A stretch of DNA of 64,000 nt from Fidelibacterota bacterium MT.SAG.2 (GCA_004402915.1 SORU01000002.1:1-64000); one strand, 5' to 3'; shown: positions 16,923-25,691, counted from the first letter of the stretch. The notes: generated by a model from the sequence alone, not told the origin. A program made the numbers and translations.

Positions 16923-17513
16923 ATGGGTATAAATATTTTCGGAAACCCAACCCTCACATACCACCCCCTGACCTCCGACAGATGGAAAGATGTGGAGGGT
17001 CTGTTCGGGCCGAAGGGAGGGTGCGCGGGCTGCTGGTGCATGTATTGGAAGCAGAAGCAGTCGGAGTATGACGCGAAGCGCGGGGATGAGAACAAGAAAC
17101 TTTTCAGGAAGCTCGTGATGTCCGGTAAAGAGATGGGTATTTTAGCGTATGCCGACGGCGAGGCTGTCGGCTGGTGCGCTGTCGCTCCGAGGGAGGAGTA
17201 TTCACGGCTTGCGCGGTCGCGTGTGCTGAAACCGGTGGACGATAAGGAAGTCTGGTCTGTCGTCTGCTTTTTCATTAGGGCTCCGAACAGGAAGAAAGGA
17301 ATTTCCGCCGGATTACTGGAAGCAGCGGTCGAGTTTGCCGCCGAAAGAGGAGCGAAAATAGTCGAGGGCTCTCCGATAGAGCCGAAGAGTGACAGCTATC
17401 CTCCTGTCTATGCTTGGACGGGATTCGCGGGAGCATTTAAAAAGGCGGGATTCAAGGAAGTGGCACGAAGATCGCCCACCCGGCCGATCATGAGGTTTAT
17501 AATCCCCTCTTAA
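16923..17513 (+). CDS. GNAT-family N-acetyltransferase
   Basis: A 196-residue acetyltransferase. The N-terminal half has the cysteine-rich GGCAGCWCMYW segment found in one GNAT subfamily. The acetyl-CoA-binding part follows, with VVCFFIRAPNRKKGISAGLLEAA at about 115-137 in place of the classical R/Q-x-x-G-x-A loop. The substrate is unknown. Base composition returns to that of the core genes, so the preceding AT-rich cassette ends at its start. Its final codons and stop lie inside a terminator hairpin that looks like one of the dispersed CCCCTC/GAGGGG units. No clear ribosome binding site precedes the ATG. Confidence 0.8.
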   Translation: MGINIFGNPTLTYHPLTSDRWKDVEGLFGPKGGCAGCWCMYWKQKQSEYDAKRGDENKKLFRKLVMSGKEMGILAYADGEAVGWCAVAPREEYSRLARSRVLKPVDDKEVWSVVCFFIRAPNRKKGISAGLLEAAVEFAAERGAKIVEGSPIEPKSDSYPPVYAWTGFAGAFKKAGFKEVARRSPTRPIMRFIIPS

Positions 17514-17528
17514 AAGAGGGGATTTTTT
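17501..17528 (+). terminator. Rho-independent terminator overlapping the acetyltransferase stop
   Basis: An 11-bp perfect stem (AATCCCCTCTT / AAGAGGGGATT) is followed by four more T residues. The TAA stop codon at 17511-17513 sits at the tip of the hairpin. Confidence 0.85.
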
Positions 17529-17605
17529 CGCGCAAATCTGAAACAAATTTTAGACGGAACATGTATATTAATTGAATCGGATAAATAAACTCAATAGGAG
17601 TCATT

Positions 17606-18580
17606 ATGTGTTCAGCTTGTGAACGATTTTTCTTAATAGTTGTCATTCTCTTTGCATTGCTGAATGGCGCTCAGGGTCAAAATAGTAAACTGAAGATCAA
17701 GGAATATAAAGTTCCGAAAGGTTCTCACCCGCATGACGTGGCGCCTGCGCCCGACGGAACTGTCTGGTACACTGCTCAGCATCAGGAAGCGTTGGGCATT
17801 CTTGATCCTAAAACTGGCAAAACGAAGCATGTGCATTTGGGCGACGGTTCGAGTCCGCACGGTGTGATCGTAGGTCCTGACGGAAATGCCTGGATAACCG
17901 ACAGCGGTTTGAACGCTATGGTGCGTGTAAATGCTCTCACAATGGAGGTAACAGTCTATCCGCTGCCCAAATGGACAGGCTACGCGAACCTGAATACGGC
18001 GACATTTGATGGAAAGGGCACGCTCTGGTTTACGGGACAGAGCGGGTTCTACGGTCGATTGCTGCCGGACGACAAAGTTGAGGTTTTCCGGTCGCCAAAA
18101 GGACGGGGTCCTTACGGGATCGCAACAGCGCCGAATGGTGACGTTTACTACGCATCGTTGGCGGGAAGTTATGTCGGCAAGGTGAATTTGGAAAATGGAA
18201 GCGTTGAGGTTCTGGAACCTCCTACAAGGGGACAGGGGGCGAGGCGTGTCTGGGCGGATTCAAAAGGTCAGATCTGGGTAGCGGAATGGAAGGGTGAACG
18301 GCTCGCCCGTTACATCCCTGAAAGCGGTGAGTGGAAAGAGTGGAAGTTACCGGGTCGTAATCCGAAACCGTATGCGGTTTATGTCGATGAAAATGACGTT
18401 GTGTGGCTAAGCGATTTCGGAAACAATTCTATGGTCAGTTTCGATCAAGAGAAGGAAGAATTCAGAGTTTACAAGATCCCGAGCACGGGCGCTAAGGTGC
18501 GGCAGATCCTCGGCAGGAAGGGAGAGGTATGGGGAGCGGAATCGGGGCAGGATAAACTTCTGCTGATTAAAACTAATTAA
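17606..18580 (+). CDS. Secreted beta-propeller protein, virginiamycin B lyase-like
   Basis: A 324-residue protein with an N-terminal signal peptide (hydrophobic FLIVVILFALLNGAQGQ) and repeated propeller blades. The blade marker P-D/N-G-x-x-W/Y recurs (APDGTVWYT, GPDGNAWIT, APNGDVYYA) with related WADSKGQIWVAEW and DENDVVWLSDF. This is the streptogramin-lyase (Vgb) fold. Many members act as extracellular lyases or simply as binding propellers, so antibiotic lyase activity should not be assumed. AGGAG lies 6 bases before the ATG. Export across the inner membrane is predicted. Its last 8 bases overlap the convergent gene that follows. Confidence 0.82.
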   Translation: MCSACERFFLIVVILFALLNGAQGQNSKLKIKEYKVPKGSHPHDVAPAPDGTVWYTAQHQEALGILDPKTGKTKHVHLGDGSSPHGVIVGPDGNAWITDSGLNAMVRVNALTMEVTVYPLPKWTGYANLNTATFDGKGTLWFTGQSGFYGRLLPDDKVEVFRSPKGRGPYGIATAPNGDVYYASLAGSYVGKVNLENGSVEVLEPPTRGQGARRVWADSKGQIWVAEWKGERLARYIPESGEWKEWKLPGRNPKPYAVYVDENDVVWLSDFGNNSMVSFDQEKEEFRVYKIPSTGAKVRQILGRKGEVWGAESGQDKLLLIKTN

Positions 18581-19229
18581 AGAGTTCTTTTAACTTGGCG
18601 TTTATACGCAGTTCAGCTCTGCCCGATGAATCTGAAAGCTCCTTGAACAATTGGAGTTTCTCAGCCGGTTCCATTGCTTCCGTAACAGAGTGGAGAGTTT
18701 CATATTCAACTGCTTTTTTCTTTTGAAATTCATTCCAGACAGAGTTATAACCGGATATATGTTTGAATTCATTTAAGTGCCGGGTGACCGCACCCGCTTC
18801 GACAGGATCGGAATACGGTTCTGGTTGTAATATCTTTATGCTCTCCCTCGAATACGCTATCAACGCTTTTCCAAAGGCGATGGAGGCAGTTATAAGAGTG
18901 TCTGTTTCCACTCGAGGAAGTTTGGAAATCCATGAATTTAACTTATTAGTATAACGCGCCATTTCATATTCGTTTTTATATCTCGGTTTACCATTATAAG
19001 AAGAGAGAATAATCGTGGCGATAAATTCGGTATGCCACTCGTAATGTTCCCGCCATTCAGGCGGTTCCCATATCGCGGCGATGCCCCTGTACACTGCATA
19101 AGGGGGTAAAACAACCGACAGAACACCGTGAGTCATTCCGTGTCTATAAAAAGACCAGAAAATACCCCACAGGATAAGGGCTATTGTCACAACAGCGATC
19201 TTTGGGTGTTTCCTTAGCCGAAATTTCAA
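18573..19229 (-). CDS. Membrane-anchored protein of unknown function
   Basis: A 218-residue protein I do not recognise. It has a basic N-terminus (MKFRLRKHPK), one clear membrane segment at about residues 11-28 (IAVVTIALILWGIFWSFY), a second weak hydrophobic stretch near 35-50, and then a mostly helical charged domain. The soluble part is predicted to lie on one side of the membrane. The gene is convergent with the propeller gene, overlapping it by 8 bases. Nothing in the neighbourhood points to a role. Confidence 0.65.
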   Translation of the reverse strand: MKFRLRKHPKIAVVTIALILWGIFWSFYRHGMTHGVLSVVLPPYAVYRGIAAIWEPPEWREHYEWHTEFIATIILSSYNGKPRYKNEYEMARYTNKLNSWISKLPRVETDTLITASIAFGKALIAYSRESIKILQPEPYSDPVEAGAVTRHLNEFKHISGYNSVWNEFQKKKAVEYETLHSVTEAMEPAEKLQLFKELSDSSGRAELRINAKLKELFN

Positions 19230-19399
19230 TAGACTATCTCCACTAAATCTAACGGCAGTAAACTTAGCCGAAATTTATTCTAACAGTCCTTCATACGAAT
19301 GTCAATTGGTTTAAGCTCCATAAATAACTTGTAATTCTCCTTCACACAGATTATTGTTTATTGATAACTTCCGAACGCATAAAATCAAAGGGAGAGATT

Positions 19400-19837
19400 T
19401 TGTTTCGTTTTACGATTATAATTTCGGCTGCACTTCTTCTCATCGGCTGCGGCAGCGACGAGAAAAAGAAACCCGCCGCGGTCAAGGTAGAAACCACAGG
19501 AACTCAGCTGGTCATCAGTGATTCGACTGCTCCGACCGAAGTGGCGACCATGAGTAAGGCGACCCTGAAGCCGGTACCGGTTCAACTCAGGAAAGGCAAT
19601 TTTACCGTTCAGATAGGCGCGTTCCGTACCGAATCAAGAGCGCATGAAGCGATAACCAAGTATAAGGCGATGGGTTATGACGCTTATATCGAGGAAGCAA
19701 AAGTAGGGGAAGGCGACCGAGTCTGGTTTCGTGTGCGGATCGGACGATATCAACGGAGTTCTGAGGCAAAACGGATAGCGGACGAGCTCAACGCAAAAGG
19801 TAACATCAAGGCGTGGGTGGATAAGGTCTCCAGATAA
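19400..19837 (+). CDS. SPOR-domain lipoprotein
   Basis: The protein joins a lipoprotein signal (FRFTIIISAALLLIGC, lipobox LIGC with Cys17) to a short spacer and a C-terminal SPOR domain (FTVQIGAFRTESRA to AWVDKV). SPOR domains bind denuded peptidoglycan, often at division sites. The ORF track starts at a TTG at 19361. The TTG at 19400 is better, because GGGAGAG lies directly upstream and it gives a proper signal peptide and a 145-residue product. It probably sits in the outer membrane facing the periplasm (inference). rpmB follows with its own promoter. Confidence 0.82.
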   Translation: MFRFTIIISAALLLIGCGSDEKKKPAAVKVETTGTQLVISDSTAPTEVATMSKATLKPVPVQLRKGNFTVQIGAFRTESRAHEAITKYKAMGYDAYIEEAKVGEGDRVWFRVRIGRYQRSSEAKRIADELNAKGNIKAWVDKVSR

Positions 19838-19856
19838 TTTTAGAGCACTTTTCTGC

Positions 19857-19885
19857 TTGACAAATCGAACGAATATTCGTATTAT
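19857..19885 (+). promoter_or_regulatory. Sigma70-type promoter of rpmB with palindromic spacer
   Basis: TTGACA (19857-19862) and TATTAT (19880-19885) are 17 bases apart. The spacer includes the perfect 12-bp palindrome ACGAATATTCGT (19869-19880), which touches the -10 element and could be an operator. Confidence 0.82.
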
Positions 19886-19918
19886 TTCCCGCATTCTGAA
19901 AATGGAGAAGTGAAAAAG

Positions 19919-20110
19919 ATGTCAAGAGTTTGTGATATATGCGGTAAGGGTCCCATGTTCGGGAACAAGGTGAGTCATGCTCACAATACGAGTAGAAGAA
20001 GATGGCTGCCGAACTTGCAGCGGGTGAAGGCTAACATTAACGGCACTGTTAAAAGGATCCGCGTTTGTACCTCGTGTTTGAAAAACGGTAAGGTGGTCAA
20101 AGCGGCTTAG
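19919..20110 (+). CDS. rpmB: Large ribosomal subunit protein bL28
   Basis: A 63-residue ribosomal protein with the family start [12 protein letters not shown] and the motif [12 protein letters not shown]. It has two cysteine pairs (CDIC near the start, CTSC near the end), so this is the zinc-ribbon form. The track start (GTG 19910) would add three residues. ATG 19919 gives the normal N-terminus and is preceded by GGAG at about 11 bases. It is a single-gene unit with its own promoter and terminator. Confidence 0.96.
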   Translation: MSRVCDICGKGPMFGNKVSHAHNTSRRRWLPNLQRVKANINGTVKRIRVCTSCLKNGKVVKAA

Positions 20111-20133
20111 TTTTTTCCGAAAAGAATTTGTTC

Positions 20134-20165
20134 AAGGGAGAGTATTCTTACTCTCCCTTTTTTTG
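20134..20165 (+). terminator. Rho-independent terminator of rpmB
   Basis: An 11-bp stem (AAGGGAGAGTA / TACTCTCCCTT, loop TTCT) is followed by a run of T residues. It lies 23 bases after the rpmB stop. Confidence 0.92.
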
Positions 20166-20283
20166 TTTTATAATCCTTTAATATCAACGCTTACAGCCCT
20201 TCAATAATCTTTATGTGGCTGAAACGTGACCAAACGTCTCTTGTGTTGGTGCATAAATATTTACTATATATTGTATTTTCCTC

Positions 20284-20312
20284 TTGACTGCAAGTTTCAA
20301 TGTTACTATATT
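20284..20312 (+). promoter_or_regulatory. Sigma70-type promoter for the two unknown genes at 20.5-21.4 kb
   Basis: TTGACT (20284-20289) and TATATT (20307-20312) have a 17-base spacer. The remaining sequence between the rpmB terminator and the next gene, about 220 bases of AT-rich leader, shows no other recognisable feature. Confidence 0.65.
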
Positions 20313-20533
20313 AAAGTCTCAGTGGATTTGGTGTATTGCAACACATATTATTTCACTTTATTAGAAACAGAATATATATGCGTATGAGAATACTCTCCGC
20401 CATGGGCCAATAAGACGAAATCTGAAAAATCTTAAACTAACATATTAGACCAATAAACTCTTGCGGTAATTTCAAGGGATGGGATTAATCCGCTTCTCTG
20501 AAAGATACTGTTAATAACAAAGGAGGGATCATA

Positions 20534-20989
20534 ATGATTCTAAAATGCTGGACAATCAAAACACCAAGTGGGAGCAGAATTCATTTTAAGTCGGAACTTG
20601 AAGAAAGTGAAGTAAATATCTTTGAGGAAGTAGATATTAATAATATCCTCCCAAATAGTACCTTGAATGGGCTTGAATTAACTGCAATAATTAGTATACC
20701 GTCAAAAATAGAAACGTTAGATACAAGCCTATCTGACGACCAAATACTCGATGACTTCCAGCATGGGAAACGGAATGCGTCTATAGATTTAACTAAGCCG
20801 GTCGATTTTTGGATTGAAACTATCTATGAATCGGATAGAACTATAAACATGGCAAGGGACAATATTATTGATCCAATTCTTAAGGCATTTAATGAATTAA
20901 GTGAAAATGTCACCCTTTCGGAGCATAAAGTTTTACTTACTTCAACTGAGAGACAGGACAAGTCTGCAGATCAAAATAAAAATAGTTGA
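20534..20989 (+). CDS. Hypothetical protein, first of an AT-rich gene pair
   Basis: A 151-residue soluble protein with no signal peptide, membrane segment or recognisable motif. It is acidic, with a hydrophilic C-terminal tail. A strong AAGGAGGGATCAT ribosome binding site precedes the ATG, and a good promoter lies 220 bases upstream, so expression is likely. It is AT-rich compared with rpmB and ftsZ on either side. The next gene begins 18 bases later and encodes a small membrane protein, so the two probably act together. Confidence 0.65.
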   Translation: MILKCWTIKTPSGSRIHFKSELEESEVNIFEEVDINNILPNSTLNGLELTAIISIPSKIETLDTSLSDDQILDDFQHGKRNASIDLTKPVDFWIETIYESDRTINMARDNIIDPILKAFNELSENVTLSEHKVLLTSTERQDKSADQNKNS

Positions 20990-21007
20990 AACTAATCTTA
21001 CCGATAA

Positions 21008-21391
21008 ATGAATAGACCAAGTAAAAAATCAATTAAATACATTGAGCATAAGCAAGGAATATTTGATTCTTATCCTGTCACGATGCAACAATGGAAAGAT
21101 ATAAAATCAAGCATAGATTTGTTAAATATAACAGGTAATATTTATCAAACAATTTTAAATGGTGTAATCGGTCTTGCTATTGGATTGATTCTGTCATTTT
21201 GGAGTTTTTTTCTCGGGAGCGAGGTCCCAGATTGGTTGATAATTATATATGGTATATTGTTAGGCATCTCGATTTCAACCACATTAATCCTCATGCACTT
21301 CATGAAAGATAAGAATGAAGTCATAACTAATTCAAAAAAAAGGATTCTCTCAGATATGAAATCTATAGAAGATGGATGGAAAAGTCGTTGA
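21008..21391 (+). CDS. Small two-helix membrane protein of unknown function
   Basis: A 127-residue protein. Two membrane segments lie near residues 48-70 (LNGVIGLAIGLILSFWSFFLG) and 76-96 (LIIIYGILLGISISTTLILM), separated by a short turn. Both tails are charged, and the long N-terminal and basic C-terminal tails probably face the cytoplasm. It follows an unknown soluble protein and ends before a strong terminator. No family is recognised. Confidence 0.65.
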   Translation: MNRPSKKSIKYIEHKQGIFDSYPVTMQQWKDIKSSIDLLNITGNIYQTILNGVIGLAIGLILSFWSFFLGSEVPDWLIIIYGILLGISISTTLILMHFMKDKNEVITNSKKRILSDMKSIEDGWKSR

Positions 21392-21448
21392 ATGTTAAAT
21401 TTAATATCAATAATTCACCAGCGGTGACCCTAACCCGCATGGGTGTCC

Positions 21449-21487
21449 AAAGCAAAGAACCCGTCTTGCGACGGGTTCTTTGCTTTT
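21449..21487. terminator. Bidirectional terminator between the unknown pair and ftsZ
   Basis: A perfect 17-bp stem (AAAGCAAAGAACCCGTC and its complement) with loop TTGC. It lies between two convergent transcription units and its arms end in T-rich sequence on both strands. The ORF at 21376-21636 runs through it and is not a gene. Confidence 0.88.
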
Positions 21488-21512
21488 CTCTTAGGGGTGA
21501 CGACCCTGGGTG

Positions 21513-22682
21513 TTACAAACTAGCTATGCTGCCTTGTTTTCTAAGGAACGCCGGTACTTCCATATCATCCATCGGTATCGCGATTTCCGGCGGTACAGAT
21601 ACCGGTTTAACCGGTATTGAACCGTCTTCCGCCTGACGCTGCACGGCGGGTTTCTCCAACTCTTCCGGATTTTTGCGATAGAAAGCGTAATCTCTCTCTT
21701 CCGTTGCCGGCATGGAGACCGGGTTCTTGTTGAAGCCTGTTGCTATCACGGTGACGCTTATCTCGTCGCCCATTGATGGATCGATAACGGCGCCGAATAT
21801 GATATTAGCGTCTTCACCCGCTTCCTGGTAGATGATGGAGGATGCTTCTTCGACATCGCAGAGGGAGAGACTTTCGCCGCCGGTGATGTTTATGAGCACT
21901 CCGAGAGCGCCGCTGATGTCCGTATCCTCCAAGAGGGGACTGTTTATCGCCTGCTGAGCGGCTATCACTGCTCTTTCCTCGCCTGAGGCGCTGCCCGTAC
22001 CGAGTACCGCATCACCCATATCCGCCATTACCGTGCGCACATCGGCGAAATCAAGGTTGATGATGCCGTGAAAGGTGATGAGGTCGGAAATTCCCTTAGT
22101 CGATTGATAGAGCAATGTATCGGCGATCTGAAATGCGTTCAGAACCGAGGTATCGCGGTCGACTATGGATAGCAATCGCTGGTTAGGTATAACTATTATA
22201 GTATCCACATTGCCGCGCAACTCTTCTATACCCGCTTCGGCTCTTATGGTCCGCTTCGGAGCTTCGAAGATGAACGGTTTAGTGACGATAGCTACCGTCA
22301 ATGCGCCGAGGTCTTTAGCGATCTCCGCTACGACAGGAGCTGCACCTGTTCCCGTTCCGCCGCCCATACCCGCCGTTACGAATACCATATCGGTATCGGC
22401 GAGCACTTTCGCTACTGCATCCCTGTCTTCCTCGATCGCCTTTTTGCCCATTTCAACGTTTGCGCCTGCGCCGAGACCTTTCGTAATACTCTGTCCTATC
22501 TGTATCTTCGTCTTCGCCTCGCTATGATCGAGCGCTTGCGCGTCGGTGTTTATCGCCACGAAATCCACTCCCTCCAAACCGGAACGGATCATGCGATTTA
22601 GCGCGTTACCACCCGCGCCGCCTACTCCAACTACCTTCATCTTGGCTCTCTGTTCGAGAACCTCAGTGAATTCGAATAGCAT
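21513..22682 (-). CDS. ftsZ: Cell division protein FtsZ
   Basis: The tubulin-like GTPase that builds the division ring. The 389-residue protein has the N-terminal VGVGGAGGNALNRM, the tubulin signature GGGTGTGAAP near residue 107, and NTDAQAL. The conserved C-terminal peptide EVPAFLRKQ, the docking site for FtsA and other partners, is near the end after a flexible linker rich in Pro, Glu and Val. It is the last gene of the dcw cluster, 38 bases after ftsA. Confidence 0.98.
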   Translation of the reverse strand: MLFEFTEVLEQRAKMKVVGVGGAGGNALNRMIRSGLEGVDFVAINTDAQALDHSEAKTKIQIGQSITKGLGAGANVEMGKKAIEEDRDAVAKVLADTDMVFVTAGMGGGTGTGAAPVVAEIAKDLGALTVAIVTKPFIFEAPKRTIRAEAGIEELRGNVDTIIVIPNQRLLSIVDRDTSVLNAFQIADTLLYQSTKGISDLITFHGIINLDFADVRTVMADMGDAVLGTGSASGEERAVIAAQQAINSPLLEDTDISGALGVLINITGGESLSLCDVEEASSIIYQEAGEDANIIFGAVIDPSMGDEISVTVIATGFNKNPVSMPATEERDYAFYRKNPEELEKPAVQRQAEDGSIPVKPVSVPPEIAIPMDDMEVPAFLRKQGSIASL

Positions 22683-22720
22683 AATTGCCTCCTACTTTCT
22701 GTTTATCATTCATTTTTCAT

Positions 22721-23977
22721 TCAAACAAAAAAATCTGTTATTTTGGTGATGATATTCCCCATCACTCTCCTGAAAGCGGGTTTCTCATTCGGGAGATATG
22801 ATTCCGACTCTCCTTCGGGACTGACCGCATAATTCAATAATCCTACCACCGTGGCGAACTCCGGTTCCGAGACGAGATCGGTAAGCCCCTTGAAGGGGGA
22901 GGGTTTGCCTATTTTGACCGGCTGATTGAAGATATCCTGAGCGAGATCCACCAGACCGTCGAGTTTCGCCCCGCCGCCCGTCAGGACAACACCGCCCGCG
23001 AGCATATCGTAACGGTCACACTTCTTCATCTCCATCTTCGCCATTTTCATGATCTCCTCGACTCTCGGCTCGATATATGAGGCAAGAAGCATACGGGATA
23101 TTTCCCTCGGCGATCTGCCGCCTATGCTCTTGAGCTTCAGATATTCGTCTTTGCTTACAAGCGATTGTTTCGCGCAGCCGTATTCGCATTTTATCTCTTC
23201 CGCCTGCTCACGCGGCGTACGGAGCATATAAGCGATATCGTTGGTGATATTTTCGCTCCCGAGTCCTACGACAGCCGTGTGTCTTACAGCCCCGTTGAAG
23301 AAGAGGGCTACATCTGTCGTTCCGCCTCCGAAATCGATAAGCGTCACGCCGAGCTCTTTCTCCTCGTCATCGAGAACGGCGTAACTGCTCGCTAACGGTT
23401 CGAGCACTAAATTATTTACAGTGATATCCGAGCGGTTCACAGCCTTGACGATATTTTTGGACGATGTAGCGGAACAGGTGACTATATGAACTTTCGATTC
23501 CAATTTCATTCCTGTTATGCCGATAGGCGATTTTATTCCGTACTGATCATCAACGGCGTATTCCTGCGGGAGAACGTGTAATATCTCTCTGTCGAGTCCG
23601 GTGAGGACAGCCATTGCCGCTTCGGTAACGCGCTCTATGTCATCTTCGGATATCTCTCCGTGCTGTAAGCCGCGTTTAGATTCTGATTTGGATACGGCTA
23701 TCACGGCGTCGCTGTTCATGCTTCGAATGTGGTTTCCGCCTATACCGACGTAAGCTCCGTTGATGTTCACTCCCGCCATCCGTTCGGCTTCTTCGACCGC
23801 ATTGGAAATGGAGGAGATCGTTTTCTCGAGGTTAACCACGACTCCGCGTTTGAGGCCATGTGAGGGTACGGTACCGACACCGAGTATGTTCAGTTCACCC
23901 GAATCTTCAAGCTCCGCGATGACAGCGCATATCTTTGTTGTTCCTATGTCAATACCTGTGACTATCGATTCTCTCAT
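22721..23977 (-). CDS. ftsA: Cell division protein FtsA
   Basis: An actin-like ATPase that tethers FtsZ to the membrane. The 418-residue protein has the phosphate-binding GIDIGTTKICAV at the start, the second phosphate motif LIDFGGGTTDVALF near residue 203, and ADENOSINE-type LTGGGAKLDGL near 335. The C-terminal amphipathic tail (RVMGNIITKITDFF) is the expected membrane anchor. It lies between ftsQ and ftsZ in the usual order. Confidence 0.98.
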   Translation of the reverse strand: MRESIVTGIDIGTTKICAVIAELEDSGELNILGVGTVPSHGLKRGVVVNLEKTISSISNAVEEAERMAGVNINGAYVGIGGNHIRSMNSDAVIAVSKSESKRGLQHGEISEDDIERVTEAAMAVLTGLDREILHVLPQEYAVDDQYGIKSPIGITGMKLESKVHIVTCSATSSKNIVKAVNRSDITVNNLVLEPLASSYAVLDDEEKELGVTLIDFGGGTTDVALFFNGAVRHTAVVGLGSENITNDIAYMLRTPREQAEEIKCEYGCAKQSLVSKDEYLKLKSIGGRSPREISRMLLASYIEPRVEEIMKMAKMEMKKCDRYDMLAGGVVLTGGGAKLDGLVDLAQDIFNQPVKIGKPSPFKGLTDLVSEPEFATVVGLLNYAVSPEGESESYLPNEKPAFRRVMGNIITKITDFFV

Positions 23978-23994
23978 AATTTGTTACTCCTGTT

Positions 23995-24759
23995 TCAAGA
24001 GCGTTCCTTAACTATTACCTGATTATCAAAACGAAGATCCACGTAGTGGTAACGACCCAGACCGCCTCTCGGGTTCAGAGTCGCGATAAGAGAGCGGATC
24101 CGGTCAATTTTATTACGGAAACCTGATTTTCCGAGATAGATACGGGTTCCTTTCCGGGCGCCTATCAGACTGACTTCACCGTCCGGCGTGAGGTTTATCT
24201 CAGAAATAGCGTTGTAAAGAGGGATCGGACCTTCACCAAGAATTTTTACTATGTTCAATGCCTTTTGAAAGAGCGGGCTCTCTATTTTACCGCCGTACGA
24301 AGGGAGGTTTACGTCTTCTATACCCGTTATGACGGGGAGGTCGAAATTCTTATGCGAACGGGAGGGAAGCAGATGCCCGCTCAGATCGGTGCAATAAAGT
24401 TCATCAAGAGCGATGAACGCAAAGGGTTTCCGTTCAATTACTGCGATAGAGAAACTGTTCGGCAGCTCTCTAAAGATCACCGCCTTCCGTATGAAGGGAT
24501 TAGATTCCAACCGTACCGCGGCTTCACGCAGGTCGGCGGCAAACATGTCGTCCCCGAAACTGAATCCCGTCAGTCTGAAGATCTCGTCCGATGACACCGT
24601 CTCGTTGCCCCGTATCTTGACGCTCTCGAGCGAAAAGACCTCGAACGCCTCGGCGTAACTCATTATCGCGGCGGCAATAAGAATCGTTGTCGTAGCTATC
24701 ATCAAGAGAAACATCATCTGCTTGATAAAGGGTAGTTTTGACTTTATAAATTCTCTCAT
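23995..24759 (-). CDS. ftsQ: Cell division protein FtsQ/DivIB
   Basis: A bitopic division protein linking FtsL and partners to the ring. It has a short cytoplasmic N-terminus, one membrane segment (MMFLLMIATTTILIAAAIM), then a POTRA domain beginning FSLESVKIRGNETVSSDEI and a beta domain with ERKPFAFI. ATG 24759 is chosen because it shares bases with the murB stop (TAATG). The track's GTG at 24771 would add four residues and cannot be excluded. Confidence 0.92.
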   Translation of the reverse strand: MREFIKSKLPFIKQMMFLLMIATTTILIAAAIMSYAEAFEVFSLESVKIRGNETVSSDEIFRLTGFSFGDDMFAADLREAAVRLESNPFIRKAVIFRELPNSFSIAVIERKPFAFIALDELYCTDLSGHLLPSRSHKNFDLPVITGIEDVNLPSYGGKIESPLFQKALNIVKILGEGPIPLYNAISEINLTPDGEVSLIGARKGTRIYLGKSGFRNKIDRIRSLIATLNPRGGLGRYHYVDLRFDNQVIVKERS

Positions 24760-25691
24760 TAGATGAACCACTCCTCAAATCCTACCAACTTCAGTTCGAG
24801 CTCGAGTTTCACTCCGAACTTGTCTTGAACCGTCTTCTGAGCAAGAGCGATCAGATGCATCACATCTTCCGCTTTCGCTTTCCCGACATTAACAATGAAA
24901 TTCGCGTGTTTATCGGAAATCATCGCACCGCCCGCGCGTGTTCCCTTCAACCCCGCATCCTCGATAAGTTTGCCTGCCGAATCGCCTTCTTCCGGATTCT
25001 TGAAGATACTGCCCGTGGAGGGGAGGGTGACCGGTTGTTTTACGTTACGCTCTTTAACTATATCCCTTGAACTTCCGTAAAGCTCGGACGCGTCTTCAAC
25101 CTGCTCCAACTCGAACTCCGACTCTAAAATGATGGCTCCTTCGGGAAGGTTGGATTCTCTGTATTCAAATTGAAGTTCTATCGCCCGAAGTTCCAAGAAT
25201 TCCCCGTTTTCCAACAAAAGACTGAGCGATTTCAGTCTCTGGGATATCTCCGAACCGAAAGCGCCTGCATTCATGAACAGAGCGCCGCCGAGGGAGCCGG
25301 GAATACCGGCAAGTTTCTCTACGCCCGCAAGGTTGTGTTTTCGGCAGGTAGAGACAAACCGCGCAAGACTCACGCCCGATTGCGCCTTGACTATATTGCC
25401 TTCGACCTCGATCGAGTTGAACCCTCTTTTGAGGTCTATTATCAATCCTTGGTAGCCTTTGTCGTGCACGAGGATATTGCTTCCGCCGCCTAAATTGAAG
25501 TGCGGAAGATCATGCTCGGAAGCGAACTCCATGAGCGTTTTCACATCGTCCTTATCAGCGGGAAGAGCATAGATATAAGCCGGACCGCCGATATTATAAG
25601 TAGTATGCTCCGACATCGGCGTGTTATATATCAGCTCGCCTTTCACCGAGTTCTCGAGTTCCCGAAGTTCCTGATCGTTAACTAATTGCAT
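24759..25691 (-). CDS. murB: UDP-N-acetylenolpyruvoylglucosamine reductase (MurB)
   Basis: It reduces UDP-GlcNAc-enolpyruvate to UDP-MurNAc using FAD and NADPH. The 310-residue protein shows the FAD-binding HTTYNIGG and GGGSNILVHD near residues 26 and 65. The GIPGSLGGALFMNAGAFG segment is near 128, and SIFKNPE with the active-site Ser is near 228. It appears to be the short type II form, lacking the extra C-terminal domain of the E. coli enzyme. It overlaps murC by 14 bases. Confidence 0.96.
   Translation of the reverse strand: MQLVNDQELRELENSVKGELIYNTPMSEHTTYNIGGPAYIYALPADKDDVKTLMEFASEHDLPHFNLGGGSNILVHDKGYQGLIIDLKRGFNSIEVEGNIVKAQSGVSLARFVSTCRKHNLAGVEKLAGIPGSLGGALFMNAGAFGSEISQRLKSLSLLLENGEFLELRAIELQFEYRESNLPEGAIILESEFELEQVEDASELYGSSRDIVKERNVKQPVTLPSTGSIFKNPEEGDSAGKLIEDAGLKGTRAGGAMISDKHANFIVNVGKAKAEDVMHLIALAQKTVQDKFGVKLELELKLVGFEEWFI

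Noticed and set aside
17606-18580. Streptogramin resistance gene (vgb)
   Set aside because: The propeller fold and signal peptide are common to many secreted proteins; homology of this kind does not establish lyase activity.
21376-21636. 86-codon ORF between the unknown pair and ftsZ
   Set aside because: It runs through a 17-bp terminator hairpin and then antisense to the conserved ftsZ C-terminus.
22880-22905. CCCCTTGAAGGGGG inside ftsA as an inserted repeat
   Set aside because: It encodes a plausible FtsA segment in frame and lacks the rest of the repeat family signature.
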